Of a DNA stretch of 27,255 nucleotides, positions 16,077 through 24,023 are shown piece by piece. Below the pieces are notes generated by a model that did not search any database, was not told where the DNA came from, and saw only the letters and a program-made list of their open reading frames with translations. Position 1 is the stretch's first letter, and each line of letters opens with the position of its first letter. Source of the stretch: Verrucomicrobiota bacterium (GTDB lineage Bacteria; Verrucomicrobiota; Verrucomicrobiia; Limisphaerales; JAHEOI01); the NCBI GenBank assembly GCA_018610125.1, contig JAHEOI010000069.1:1-27255 (forward strand), written 5' to 3'. The position numbers were made by a program, and so were the translations under genes.

Positions 16077-19013
16077 ATGGCAACCACTCCCAGCAACAAC
16101 TCAGACAGGGAATTGAATGGGGAAGCGGCCGCGCTCCAAAACGAGCTAAACCGCAACCTCGCCGGCGATGTGCGGTTCGACTCCGGTCACCGCGCAATGT
16201 ACGCGCAAGACGCGTCGAATTATAGGCAAGTGCCGATCGGGGTCGTCATGCCTCGAACCGGAGAGGAGGTTGAGCGCTGCGTCGAGATATGCCGATCGCA
16301 CGAAGCGCCTCTGCTCCTTCGGGGGGCCGGCACCAGTCTGGCCGGACAAGGGTGCAACGTCGCTGTCGTTCTCGATACCTCGCGTTACCTCAATCGCATC
16401 CTGGAGATCGACCCCGACCGCAGAACCGCCCGAGTGGAGCCCGGGGTTATCTTGGACAGCTTACGCTCTGAAGCCGAGCGATACGGCCTCACGTTCGGAC
16501 CCGACCCCGCAACACACGCCGCTTGCACCATCGGCGGCATGATCGGCAATAATGCGTGCGGCGTTCATTCCTTAATCGCGGGCAGGACCTCCGACAATGT
16601 CGAGGAAATGGAAGTCTTGACCTACGACGGACACCGCATGCGAGTCGGACCGCTCAACGAAACAATGCTTGAGGCCAAGATGGCCGACCGTGGCCGCGCC
16701 GGGGAGATTTATCAAGGTCTCAAAAGGCTTCGGGATGACTATGCCGACGTGATTCGACAACGTTATCCGAAAATTCCCCGTCGGGTTTCGGGTTACAATC
16801 TCGATGAGCTTCTGCCGGAAAACGGCCTCCACGTCGCTCGCTCCCTGGTCGGCACCGAAGGGACTTGCGCGGTTGTCTTGGAGGCCACCCTCAAATTGAT
16901 CCAGAGTCCTCCCTTCCGTACACTGGTTGTCCTCGGCTTTGCCGATGTCCCAGCGGCCGCCGATTGGGTCCCGGAGGTCTTGACTTACCGGCCGATCGGA
17001 TTGGAAGGGATGGACCACTTTCTCGTGGATAACATGCGTGCCAAAGGGGTTGAAAAGGAAGGACTGAAGTGGTTGCCATCCGGACGCGGCTGGCTCTTTG
17101 TTGAGTTTGGTGGAGCTACGAAAGAAGACGCGAATGGACAAGCACAAAACCTGATCGATCATTTGGCCCATCGGTCGGATGGTCCCTGGGCCGTACGCAT
17201 TGATGATCCGCGGCAAGCTCGACTGGTTTGGGAGACACGTGAGTCCGGGCTCGGTTACAGTGCCCGGTTGGCGGACGGCAAGGAGACATGCGAAGGCTGG
17301 GAGGATGCGGCCGTCTCCCCGGAAAAGCTCGGCGATTATATCCGCGCCTTCCGGTCCCTGATCACGAAATATGGCTACCGGAGCACCTTTTACGGCCATT
17401 TCGGACAAGGGCTGGTCCATAACCGCATCGACTTTGATCTGGCCAGCCGCGAGGGAATCCGACAATACCGCGCGTTCGTCGAGGAAGCGGCCCGATTGGT
17501 CGTCGCTCACGGCGGCTCCCTATCCGGAGAGCATGGAGATGGGCAGTCTCGTGCCGAACTGCTTCCTACCATGTTCGGATCGGAGCTTGTTCGCGCTTTC
17601 AAGCAATTTAAAACGCTCTGGGATCCGCAGGCCAAAATGAACCCGGGTAAAGTCGTCGATCCCTTCAGGCTCGACGAGAACCTTCGGCTCGGCCCCGACT
17701 ACAGACTCCCGGAGCTCCAAACCAATTTCCAGTTCCCGGAGGATGACCACAATTTTGCTCGCGCCACAGGCCGCTGCATCGGGGTCGGGAAATGTCGGCG
17801 ACTCGATAGCGGCACCATGTGCCCCTCCTATATGGTCACTCAGGAAGAGCGTCACACGACCCGTGGCAGAGCCCGCCTGCTAAGCCAAATGGCCGAAGGC
17901 CGGCTGGAAGGAGGTTGGCGCAATGAGCAGGTTCGCGAAGCGCTCGACCTCTGTTTGGGCTGTAAGGGCTGCAAAGGGGATTGTCCCGCCTCGGTCGATG
18001 TCGCCACGTACAAGGCGGAATTCCTTTCGCATTATTACGAAGGTCGCCCACTTCCTCGAGAAGCCTACGCGTTTGGCTGGATCCACCGATGGGCCCGCGT
18101 CGCATCGCTTTGGCCCGCAATGGCCAATTGCTTCACGCACGCCCCCGGTCTTTCATGGCTCGCAAAACAGATCGCCGGAATCGCTCACGAGAGGACCATC
18201 CCCTCGTTTGCATCAACCCCGTTTCGACACTGGTTTTTTAATCGACACGCCGCCTCGGGGCACGCCGCCTACGAGAACGGCCAACAGCGGGGACCGGTTT
18301 TACTCTGGCCGGATACCTTCAACAACTATTTTCGACCCGAAATCTTGCAAGCGGCTGTTCATGTGCTTGAAGCAGCCGGCTTCGAGGTGATCGTGCCGGA
18401 CACACCGCTCTGTTGCGGACGCCCACTATATGACTTCGGGATGCTAAGACTCGCCAGACAGCTCCTGAACAAGGTGCTCAACCGGCTTCACCCCCATATC
18501 GAGCGCGAGATTCCGCTTGTTGCCGTCGAGCCAAGCTGCGCAGCGGTCTTTCGCGACGAGCTGACCAACCTCCTCCCCAATCATCCCGACGCCAAAAGGC
18601 TGAGATATTCGACCTTCACTCTTGCCGAATTCCTCAGTCAAATGCCTCACGACCTGACCTTTTCAACGATGGCGATGGCGGCAAACACCCCTTTGGATGG
18701 TCTCTTTCATCCGCACTGCCATCAAGCCGCCGTAATGGGAACAAGCCACGAGATCGCCCTCTTGCAAACGATGGGATTTCGGCTCCACCAGCCCGATTCG
18801 GGATGTTGTGGGATGGCCGGCAGCTTCGGCTTCAAGAAAAAGCACTACTCCATCTCGAAACAAATCGGCGAACGAGTCTTGCTACCCGCCGTCCGCGAAA
18901 CGGATACGAACGCCTTCGTCATCACAGACGGATTCAGTTGCGCCGAGCAAATCCGTCAAGAGACGGGTCGCCGTCCCCACCATCTCGCGGAGATTATCGC
19001 CCAAAGGCTCTAA
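16077..19013 (+). CDS. FAD-linked oxidase / Fe-S fusion dehydrogenase (GlcD-GlcF type, YdiJ-like)
   Basis: A 978-residue fusion of a GlcD-like flavoprotein and a GlcF-like Fe-S protein, expected to oxidise a D-2-hydroxy acid (D-lactate, glycolate or D-2-hydroxyglutarate) and pass electrons to a quinone or other acceptor. The FAD domain has LLLRGAGTSLAGQ and TIGGMIGNNACGVHS. The FAD-oxidase C domain has GHFGQGLVHNRID, SLSGEHGDGQSRAE and KMNPGKVVDPF. Two 4Fe-4S-type clusters follow: CIGVGKCRRLDSGTMCPSY and CLGCKGCKGDCPAS. Two CCG domains end the protein (PLCCGRPLYD, DSGCCGMAGSFG). The frame is open from a GTG at 15933, but the extra 48 residues are atypical, so I chose ATG 16077. Size and order match E. 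coli YdiJ. Substrate cannot be settled by sequence. Confidence 0.93.
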   Translation: MATTPSNNSDRELNGEAAALQNELNRNLAGDVRFDSGHRAMYAQDASNYRQVPIGVVMPRTGEEVERCVEICRSHEAPLLLRGAGTSLAGQGCNVAVVLDTSRYLNRILEIDPDRRTARVEPGVILDSLRSEAERYGLTFGPDPATHAACTIGGMIGNNACGVHSLIAGRTSDNVEEMEVLTYDGHRMRVGPLNETMLEAKMADRGRAGEIYQGLKRLRDDYADVIRQRYPKIPRRVSGYNLDELLPENGLHVARSLVGTEGTCAVVLEATLKLIQSPPFRTLVVLGFADVPAAADWVPEVLTYRPIGLEGMDHFLVDNMRAKGVEKEGLKWLPSGRGWLFVEFGGATKEDANGQAQNLIDHLAHRSDGPWAVRIDDPRQARLVWETRESGLGYSARLADGKETCEGWEDAAVSPEKLGDYIRAFRSLITKYGYRSTFYGHFGQGLVHNRIDFDLASREGIRQYRAFVEEAARLVVAHGGSLSGEHGDGQSRAELLPTMFGSELVRAFKQFKTLWDPQAKMNPGKVVDPFRLDENLRLGPDYRLPELQTNFQFPEDDHNFARATGRCIGVGKCRRLDSGTMCPSYMVTQEERHTTRGRARLLSQMAEGRLEGGWRNEQVREALDLCLGCKGCKGDCPASVDVATYKAEFLSHYYEGRPLPREAYAFGWIHRWARVASLWPAMANCFTHAPGLSWLAKQIAGIAHERTIPSFASTPFRHWFFNRHAASGHAAYENGQQRGPVLLWPDTFNNYFRPEILQAAVHVLEAAGFEVIVPDTPLCCGRPLYDFGMLRLARQLLNKVLNRLHPHIEREIPLVAVEPSCAAVFRDELTNLLPNHPDAKRLRYSTFTLAEFLSQMPHDLTFSTMAMAANTPLDGLFHPHCHQAAVMGTSHEIALLQTMGFRLHQPDSGCCGMAGSFGFKKKHYSISKQIGERVLLPAVRETDTNAFVITDGFSCAEQIRQETGRRPHHLAEIIAQRL

Positions 19014-19065
19014 CTAGATTCCTTGAACAAAGCAAATTGGCGTCCTTCGCAGGTAATCTTCTTCC

Positions 19066-19090
19066 CCCCTCTCCTGGAGGGGAATTTTTT
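19066..19090 (+). terminator. rho-independent terminator after the FAD/Fe-S dehydrogenase
   Basis: CCCCTC (19066-19071) pairs with GAGGGG (19077-19082) around a 5-base loop, followed by AA and six T (19085-19090). It lies 53 bp past the stop codon. Confidence 0.7.
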
Positions 19091-19093
19091 ACC

Positions 19094-19129
19094 CGCGAAG
19101 AACGCGAAGGCCGCGAAGGGCGCGAAGCA
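19094..19129. repeat. four tandem copies of a 9-bp CGCGAAGNN repeat
   Basis: CGCGAAGAA, CGCGAAGGC, CGCGAAGGG and CGCGAAGCA lie back to back with an invariant CGCGAAG core. They sit between the dehydrogenase terminator and the convergent blaI-like stop. From memory, such CGCGAAG-type repeats recur in intergenic DNA of related bacteria; this needs a genome search. Not coding in either neighbour. Confidence 0.8.
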
Positions 19130-19158
19130 AAGAGGGGACTTAGATTCTTTCCTGCCGT

Positions 19159-19728
19159 TTACTTCTCTTTCTCTTGAAGCAAGCGCTTCAGCTCCTTAAT
19201 CTCATCCTTCGGCACCTTTTTCTTCTTCAAGAAATGGACCAGGAGCGGTTGGACCGATCCGCCAAACACCCGCTGGAGGAAAGACTCGCTCTCTTGCTGG
19301 ATGCATTTCTCTTCCGATACCAACGGATAGTATCGATACAGGTTCTTATACTTCTGAACGCCCAAAGCCCCCTTCTGGTGCAATCGGCTCAGCATTGTCT
19401 TGACCGTGTTCGGATGCCAATTCTCGGTATCCTTGAGCTCTTGAATGACGTCGTAAGCCGGCTGAGGTGAATTCGCCCACAGCACCTTCATGACTCGCCA
19501 TTCGGCTTCTGAAATCGACGGTGTCCGCTCACCCTTCGAGGTCTTTGGGGCCGTTGGTGCCTTTGGCGCTTTCGGAGCCGCCGGCGCCTTCCCGGCCTTG
19601 GCTGACTTCGAGGTCTTTGCGGCCTTCACGCTCTTTGCGGATGTAGCGGACTTTGCCGTTTTCGCCGTTTTTGCGGCCTTGGATGTCTTTGAGGCCTTCT
19701 CGGTTTTCGTCTTTTTTGTTGTTGCCAT
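19159..19728 (-). CDS. BlaI/MecI/CopY-family repressor with Lys/Ala-rich histone-like tail
   Basis: A 189-residue regulator in two parts. Residues about 1-68 are low-complexity Lys/Ala/Thr/Ser/Pro (KTAKTAKSATSAKS, APAAPKAPKAPTAPK), like the tails of histone H1-like and other PVC nucleoid proteins. Residues about 72-145 are a BlaI/MecI winged helix: ISEAEWRVMKVLWANSPQPA, NWHPNTVKTMLSRLHQKGAL and YRYYPLVSEEKCIQQE. The last 40 residues (SFLQRVFGG to LKRLLQEKEK) are the usual dimerisation helices. BlaI proteins normally pair with a BlaR1/MecR1 M56 sensor protease, and none is next to it. The tail may add nonspecific DNA binding (inference). A 6-bp inverted repeat at 19783-19802 is a candidate self-operator. 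Confidence 0.9.
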   Translation of the reverse strand: MATTKKTKTEKASKTSKAAKTAKTAKSATSAKSVKAAKTSKSAKAGKAPAAPKAPKAPTAPKTSKGERTPSISEAEWRVMKVLWANSPQPAYDVIQELKDTENWHPNTVKTMLSRLHQKGALGVQKYKNLYRYYPLVSEEKCIQQESESFLQRVFGGSVQPLLVHFLKKKKVPKDEIKELKRLLQEKEK

Positions 19729-19782
19729 AATGATTGATGGTTTATTGGGTTAACTCGGCTACCGACGTTGTTAGCTTTAATA

Positions 19783-19802
19783 CAAGGAACGTTGTGTCCT
19801 TG
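19783..19802 (-). promoter_or_regulatory. inverted repeat upstream of the blaI-like gene, candidate operator
   Basis: CAAGGA (19783-19788) and TCCTTG (19797-19802) are a perfect inverted repeat with an 8-bp spacer, 55-74 bp upstream of the blaI-like start. A minus-strand -10-like TATTAA lies immediately downstream. Other BlaI proteins bind TACA/TGTA dyads, and this one only contains ACAA/TTGT. Function is inferred from position. Confidence 0.35.
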
Positions 19803-20006
19803 CGATTCCCCCACCCATCTTTCGAATTACATCAAGATGCACGACAATCCTTCCCTTTTGCAAGCAAAAACTCGTCCAATTTCCAAATTTTTTCAACAAA
19901 TCTGCCGATTGCGTCGCTGTTTTAGGTTTTAAACACACCTTTTCACCCAACGCTATTTCAGTTTTGTTTATTGGTGTCTTCCCCTCACCCCAGGCCCAAA
20001 CCGTGG

Positions 20007-20999
20007 CTACGCCTTATAGAATTCCAATTGGTTTCCGGCAAGCTCGGCTGCCCGCTCGATCAAACGTTGCCGGTCGGCCTTGGTCATCCCGTCGAATGTT
20101 TGTGCCAGCTTTGCCTTTTCGCGAACGTGCTCCGGCTTGTCCGCCCCCGATATGATGACGCTTACCGGCAGCGACCAGACGAAATGCAAGGCTTCCCGGA
20201 TACTGACCCGCGAGGGCACCAGCTTCGGGTTGTCCCCATGCTCACCATGATCGCGACCACCAAAGAAGCCCCCATTTGCCAATGTCTTCATCGCCAAGAC
20301 ACCTACTCCGCGATCGACCAGCTTCGGAACGACCGATTCCAAGAAGCTCTCATAGCTTGGATCAGCGACATTGATCGGCAGTTGGCAGGTATCAAATGTT
20401 CCGGGTGGCGTCTTTTCCAACATGCTCAGGTGGGCTTCGTTACGGCGATGCCCAGTGAAGCCGATATAGCGGACCTTCCCTGATTCCTTAGCCCGCTTGA
20501 CGACATCCAAGACACCCGCCTCCAATCGTCCATCCACGTCATCGGAGCTCATGATTGCGTGGATTTGCCATAAATCGAGCTGATCGGTATTCAACCGCTT
20601 CAACGAGCCTTCCAAGTCCTTCTCAGCTTGCTTGCCGCTATTGGCGGCCGTCTTGGTCATCAGGAAGACCGAATCCCGATATTTTGGGGTAAGAAAGCGA
20701 CCGAGGTAGCGCTCGCTCCGACCATCTTGATACTGCTCGGCCGAATCGAAAAACCGAACACCACTCTCCAAAGCAGCCTCAATGGTCGCTTGGGCGTTCG
20801 CTTCTTCCATCCGACCGATATGCCATCCGCCAAGCCCCAACATTGTCACCTGCTCCCCTGTTCGGCCGAGCTTTCGCTGCGGTAGCCGCTCACCAAGCCG
20901 ATCCCGAGATCGCCCGGCTTCAGCGCTCCATGAAGTCCCCGGAATGAGCAATCCCGATGTCATTGCCGCCAAGTATTCGAAAAACGAACGTCGATCCAT
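20007..20999 (-). CDS. Tat-exported aldo/keto reductase
   Basis: A 330-residue NADPH-type aldo/keto reductase carrying an export signal. I chose ATG 20999 because GGAAGGA lies about 8 bases upstream and the protein then opens with MDRRSFFEYLAAMTSGLLIP, a twin-arginine signal with RRSFF and a hydrophobic stretch to about residue 28. The longer open frame to 21191 lacks these qualities. The barrel follows: LGRTGEQVTMLGLGGWHIG, RFFDSAEQYQDGRSERYLG (catalytic Asp and Tyr), VFLMTKTA (Lys), LDLWQIHAI (His) and VIISGADKPEHV near the C-terminus. Exported aldo/keto reductases of this kind are common in Planctomycetota and Verrucomicrobiota; cofactor and substrate in the periplasm are unknown. It stands alone. 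Confidence 0.9.
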   Translation of the reverse strand: MDRRSFFEYLAAMTSGLLIPGTSWSAEAGRSRDRLGERLPQRKLGRTGEQVTMLGLGGWHIGRMEEANAQATIEAALESGVRFFDSAEQYQDGRSERYLGRFLTPKYRDSVFLMTKTAANSGKQAEKDLEGSLKRLNTDQLDLWQIHAIMSSDDVDGRLEAGVLDVVKRAKESGKVRYIGFTGHRRNEAHLSMLEKTPPGTFDTCQLPINVADPSYESFLESVVPKLVDRGVGVLAMKTLANGGFFGGRDHGEHGDNPKLVPSRVSIREALHFVWSLPVSVIISGADKPEHVREKAKLAQTFDGMTKADRQRLIERAAELAGNQLEFYKA

Positions 21000-21388
21000 A
21001 ACATCATTCCTTCCGTTTCTTGCCTTGGTTTGTCTTGCGAGATCCGATGACATCTTCAAATTTCCGATGTCCACCCGAAGAATAGGCTTCACACTCTCAA
21101 GAGTAAAGTGACGGGACGCTGCTACCATCCGATTGGTTAAATGGTTGATTTTAAGAGTGACACGACGACATGCCCCGCATGCCCGGGACATCCAGCTAGG
21201 TGGGGACTCGGACCCAGGATGAGGGATTGCTTTCCGTTGGCTTGCGCCGGATGAGCTTGGAAAGGAAACCCCTCACCTCGATCCTCCCCCCTTACCCTCT
21301 GAGGACGAAAAAACTCGCGGTCCTTCTCTCCCTTTGGAAGGGGAGCGTGAGGGCCAGGCTTCCTGCGGAGAAAAGTGTCACATTGACG
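21000..21388. other. 389-bp intergenic region between thrB and the aldo/keto reductase
   Basis: It holds the aldo/keto reductase promoter and ribosome site near 21000-21015 (minus strand) and the region after thrB. A CTCCCTT/AAGGGGAG imperfect hairpin at 21328-21345 and an A6 run at 21308-21313 (T-run on the minus strand) may end thrB transcription, but they are separated by 14 bp. The pyrimidine-rich stretch 21271-21345 resembles degenerate intergenic repeats. No gene is supported. Confidence 0.4.
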
Positions 21389-22300
21389 TCAGGAGTTGAC
21401 CGCGGGGCGGACAGCCAATCCCTCATTGTCGGCACGTAGGATCTTCACTTCGGAGCTCGGCAAGCATGAATGCATCGCATTGGCCACCGCTTGCTCATTC
21501 TCAAGGGTCAGACAGACAATCGTCGAGCCGGAGCCACTCAACCACCCGCCTATCGCCCCGGCATGCTCTCCGGCGCGAATGACCTCGTAAAGCCCCTCCA
21601 CCAATGGCGCCCGATATGGCTGATGCAATCGGTCGTCGAAGAGCCCCTTCAAACCTTGAAGATCACCCCGTGCCAGACAAGCGGTGACGAGGGCGGCACG
21701 ATTGACGCCATGAATCGCATCGCCTTTGGAATATTGCTCGGGCACGCGCGTGCGGGCTGCTTCGGTGCTCACTTCAAACCCTGGAATCAGAGTCACGAAT
21801 TTTGCGTCGTCACTAATCGGGAAGGTCTGACATTGAACCCGCTCATCGACAAGCCCGGCCACCGCAAAGCCGCCAAAGAGCGCCGGTGCCGCATTGTCCG
21901 GATGGTGCTCAAGCCGGGTTACCAGCGTCAGCATCTCGGACCGGCTCAGTCCCGTGCCGGCAAGCCGGTCCAATGCACCGATCAGGCCAAGCCGAAGGGT
22001 GACACTCGAGCCGAGCCCCCGGGCAATCGGGATCTGGCTCTCAATCCGAACATCCACTCCAATCTCTCCGAGCCCGGTCTGGGCACAGAAGAGATCGAGC
22101 GTCTCCCGCAACATTGCTTCTGCCCCAGCGTCCGCGGACCCGGGCGTCCCCGGGCTCAGATTGACCCCACTTCCTTTCGTCAGCCCGACTTCCACCCGGT
22201 TGTATAACTTCAAGCCGATTCCCAGCGTATCGAAGCCGGATCCAAGATTCGCAGTGGTGGCAGGCACCCACGCCGTGACCGTCGCCTCTTTATTGTCCAT
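21389..22300 (-). CDS. thrB: homoserine kinase ThrB
   Basis: A 303-residue GHMP-family kinase that phosphorylates L-homoserine to O-phosphohomoserine in threonine synthesis. The N-terminal segment VPATTANLGSGFDTLGIGL and the ATP-binding loop PIARGLGSSVTLRLGLIGAL are diagnostic. FEVSTEAARTRVPEQYSKGDAIHGVNRAALV and GAIGGWLSGSGSTIVCL (third GHMP motif) complete the fold. I chose ATG 22300; an in-frame TTG at 22315 is possible, and neither has a clear Shine-Dalgarno. It begins 46 bp after gpsA on the same strand, so cotranscription with plsY-gpsA is likely. No other threonine genes are in the window. Confidence 0.95.
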   Translation of the reverse strand: MDNKEATVTAWVPATTANLGSGFDTLGIGLKLYNRVEVGLTKGSGVNLSPGTPGSADAGAEAMLRETLDLFCAQTGLGEIGVDVRIESQIPIARGLGSSVTLRLGLIGALDRLAGTGLSRSEMLTLVTRLEHHPDNAAPALFGGFAVAGLVDERVQCQTFPISDDAKFVTLIPGFEVSTEAARTRVPEQYSKGDAIHGVNRAALVTACLARGDLQGLKGLFDDRLHQPYRAPLVEGLYEVIRAGEHAGAIGGWLSGSGSTIVCLTLENEQAVANAMHSCLPSSEVKILRADNEGLAVRPAVNS

Positions 22301-22346
22301 AGCCGTATACGTCAACTCTACCCAAGCCTTTGCCGCGTATTCACAT

Positions 22347-23327
22347 TCAATCCTCCTGCTTTGAGCTCCGCATCGTCAGATCGTCGATCGCTTGGCTGAC
22401 GTCCTTCCCTTCGTAAAGCACCGCGTGAACCTCATTAATGATCGGCGTCACAACGCCCTTGTTGACGGCCATTTGAAATGCGGACCGGGTCGTGGGATGC
22501 CCCTCCACTGTGACGGTCTTATTATTCAAGAGCGTCTCCAAGGGGTCCCCCTGGCCGAGGCGTTCTCCAAATTGGCGATTGCGACTGCGCCTTGCGAAGC
22601 ATGTCAACGTGAGATCCCCAAGGCCGCTTAAACCGGAAAATGTATCGGCTTGAGCACCGCAGGCGACGCCTAAACGACGCATCTCAACAATTCCCCGCGT
22701 CACCAACGCGGCCTTGGAGTTATCGCCAAATCCAAGCCCATCCCCAATGCCGGCGGCAATCGCGATGCAATTCTTCAATGCCCCGCCGAGCTCGACACCG
22801 ACTATGTCGGTATTGGTGTACACACGAAACCTGGCCCGGTGGAACAAGCGTTGCACAACCTCGGCCGTTTCCAAATTGTCGCCGGCAGCCACGATGGCCG
22901 ATGGCATTCCGGTGACGACCTCGTAAGCCAATGTCGGGCCGCTCATTGCCACGATCTCCGCTTGTTGCACGTTCTCGCGGACAACCCCGGACATAGTCAG
23001 CCCGGTCTCGTACTCAATGCCTTTGGTGACACTGACGACAATCCCCTTATACCCTTTGAGCGCGGCAGTGAGCTGACGAAGCGAACGCGACGGCACGGCC
23101 ACCACCAAGCAGTCAGCCTCTTCGATAGCGGTCGACCAATCACTGGTCAGCGTCCAATCCCGCGGCAAGTCGATCCCGGGGAGATAAGCCTCATGACGCC
23201 CCGTGTTTTTGAGTGATTCGATCTGTTCCGAGGAGCGTCCCCAAAGGGTCACCGAATTCCCGTTTTGATGAAGGATTTGAGCCAAGGCCGTCCCCCAGGC
23301 TCCCGCACCCAGCACTGTTACCTTCAT
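22347..23327 (-). CDS. gpsA: NAD(P)-dependent glycerol-3-phosphate dehydrogenase GpsA
   Basis: A 326-residue cytosolic enzyme that reduces dihydroxyacetone phosphate to sn-glycerol 3-phosphate, the backbone for phospholipids. The nucleotide site is VTVLGAGAWGTALAQ. LVVAVPSRSLRQ, SVTKGIEYETG and SGPTLAYEVVTGMPSA follow. The C-terminal catalytic domain has GVELGGALKNCIAIAAGI (with the catalytic Lys), GFGDNSKAALVTRGIVEM and SGLGDLTLTC. Length and motifs are normal. Its ATG overlaps the plsY stop as ATGA (23324-23327), so translation is coupled and the product feeds PlsY directly in the pathway. Confidence 0.97.
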   Translation of the reverse strand: MKVTVLGAGAWGTALAQILHQNGNSVTLWGRSSEQIESLKNTGRHEAYLPGIDLPRDWTLTSDWSTAIEEADCLVVAVPSRSLRQLTAALKGYKGIVVSVTKGIEYETGLTMSGVVRENVQQAEIVAMSGPTLAYEVVTGMPSAIVAAGDNLETAEVVQRLFHRARFRVYTNTDIVGVELGGALKNCIAIAAGIGDGLGFGDNSKAALVTRGIVEMRRLGVACGAQADTFSGLSGLGDLTLTCFARRSRNRQFGERLGQGDPLETLLNNKTVTVEGHPTTRSAFQMAVNKGVVTPIINEVHAVLYEGKDVSQAIDDLTMRSSKQED

Positions 23328-23983
23328 TGTGAAGAGGTCTTCGCCGATGTTGCCTTGTTTTGACCCACCTTAGGCTCTGTTCCATGCCAAAGGCGTTGAA
23401 GATTGCTTCGATGTCGATAAATGGCCAATACCGCAATGATGATTGTGACCCATAAAATGGGCTGATTCCGATTCAACAACCAGCCCACAAACGGGAGCGA
23501 CACGGCTGCCGCCATCGACGCCAGTGAGACGTACCGGCTAATCGCGAAAACGATTGCCCAGATTCCCAAGAGGACCACTAAGCTCAAGGGGATCAACCCG
23601 ATCAGAACGCCCGCCGACGTCGCGATTCCTTTTCCACCTTTGAAGCGGAGCCATACCGTATAGTTGTGCCCCAGAATCGATGCCAAGCCGGCAACAATCT
23701 GAGCGACCTCGAGTGAAGCCGATCCACTCCCGCCGCCCCAGCCGAATCCCATCCACACCCGCGGCAGCGTATAGCACGCTAAAAATCCCTTGGCAAAGTC
23801 GAATAGTAGCACAGCAATCCCGGTCGTCCTGCCAAAGAGCCGCAAGACATTGGTGGCCCCGATATTGCCACTTCCCCGGCTTCGTATATCGATTCCCCGG
23901 GCTCGTGCCACCAGATAGCCCGTAGGAAACGATCCAACCAAATACCCGACCAGCGCGATCGAAACGTACAAGATGACAGTCAC
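23324..23983 (-). CDS. plsY: acyl-phosphate:glycerol-3-phosphate acyltransferase PlsY
   Basis: A 219-residue inner-membrane protein that transfers acyl groups from acyl-phosphate to glycerol 3-phosphate, the first step of phospholipid synthesis. It has the family loops GSFPTGYLVARARGIDIR, SRGSGNIGATNVLRLFGR and RFKGGKGIATSAGVLIGL, alternating with hydrophobic helices such as ILYVSIALVGYLVG. The C-terminal IYRHRSNLQRLWHGTEPK is also typical. The start is GTG at 23983. The gene lies 40 bp after the lyase gene and overlaps gpsA by 4 bp. PlsX is not in the window. Confidence 0.95.
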   Translation of the reverse strand: MTVILYVSIALVGYLVGSFPTGYLVARARGIDIRSRGSGNIGATNVLRLFGRTTGIAVLLFDFAKGFLACYTLPRVWMGFGWGGGSGSASLEVAQIVAGLASILGHNYTVWLRFKGGKGIATSAGVLIGLIPLSLVVLLGIWAIVFAISRYVSLASMAAAVSLPFVGWLLNRNQPILWVTIIIAVLAIYRHRSNLQRLWHGTEPKVGQNKATSAKTSSQ

Positions 23984-24023
23984 AGCCTTATTTTAGAGAA
24001 GATCGAAGTCTGCCCGCAAGGGC

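Noticed and set aside
21000..21191. N-terminal extension of the aldo/keto reductase
   Set aside because: ATG 20999 has a strong Shine-Dalgarno and directly begins a Tat signal peptide, which the extension would bury.
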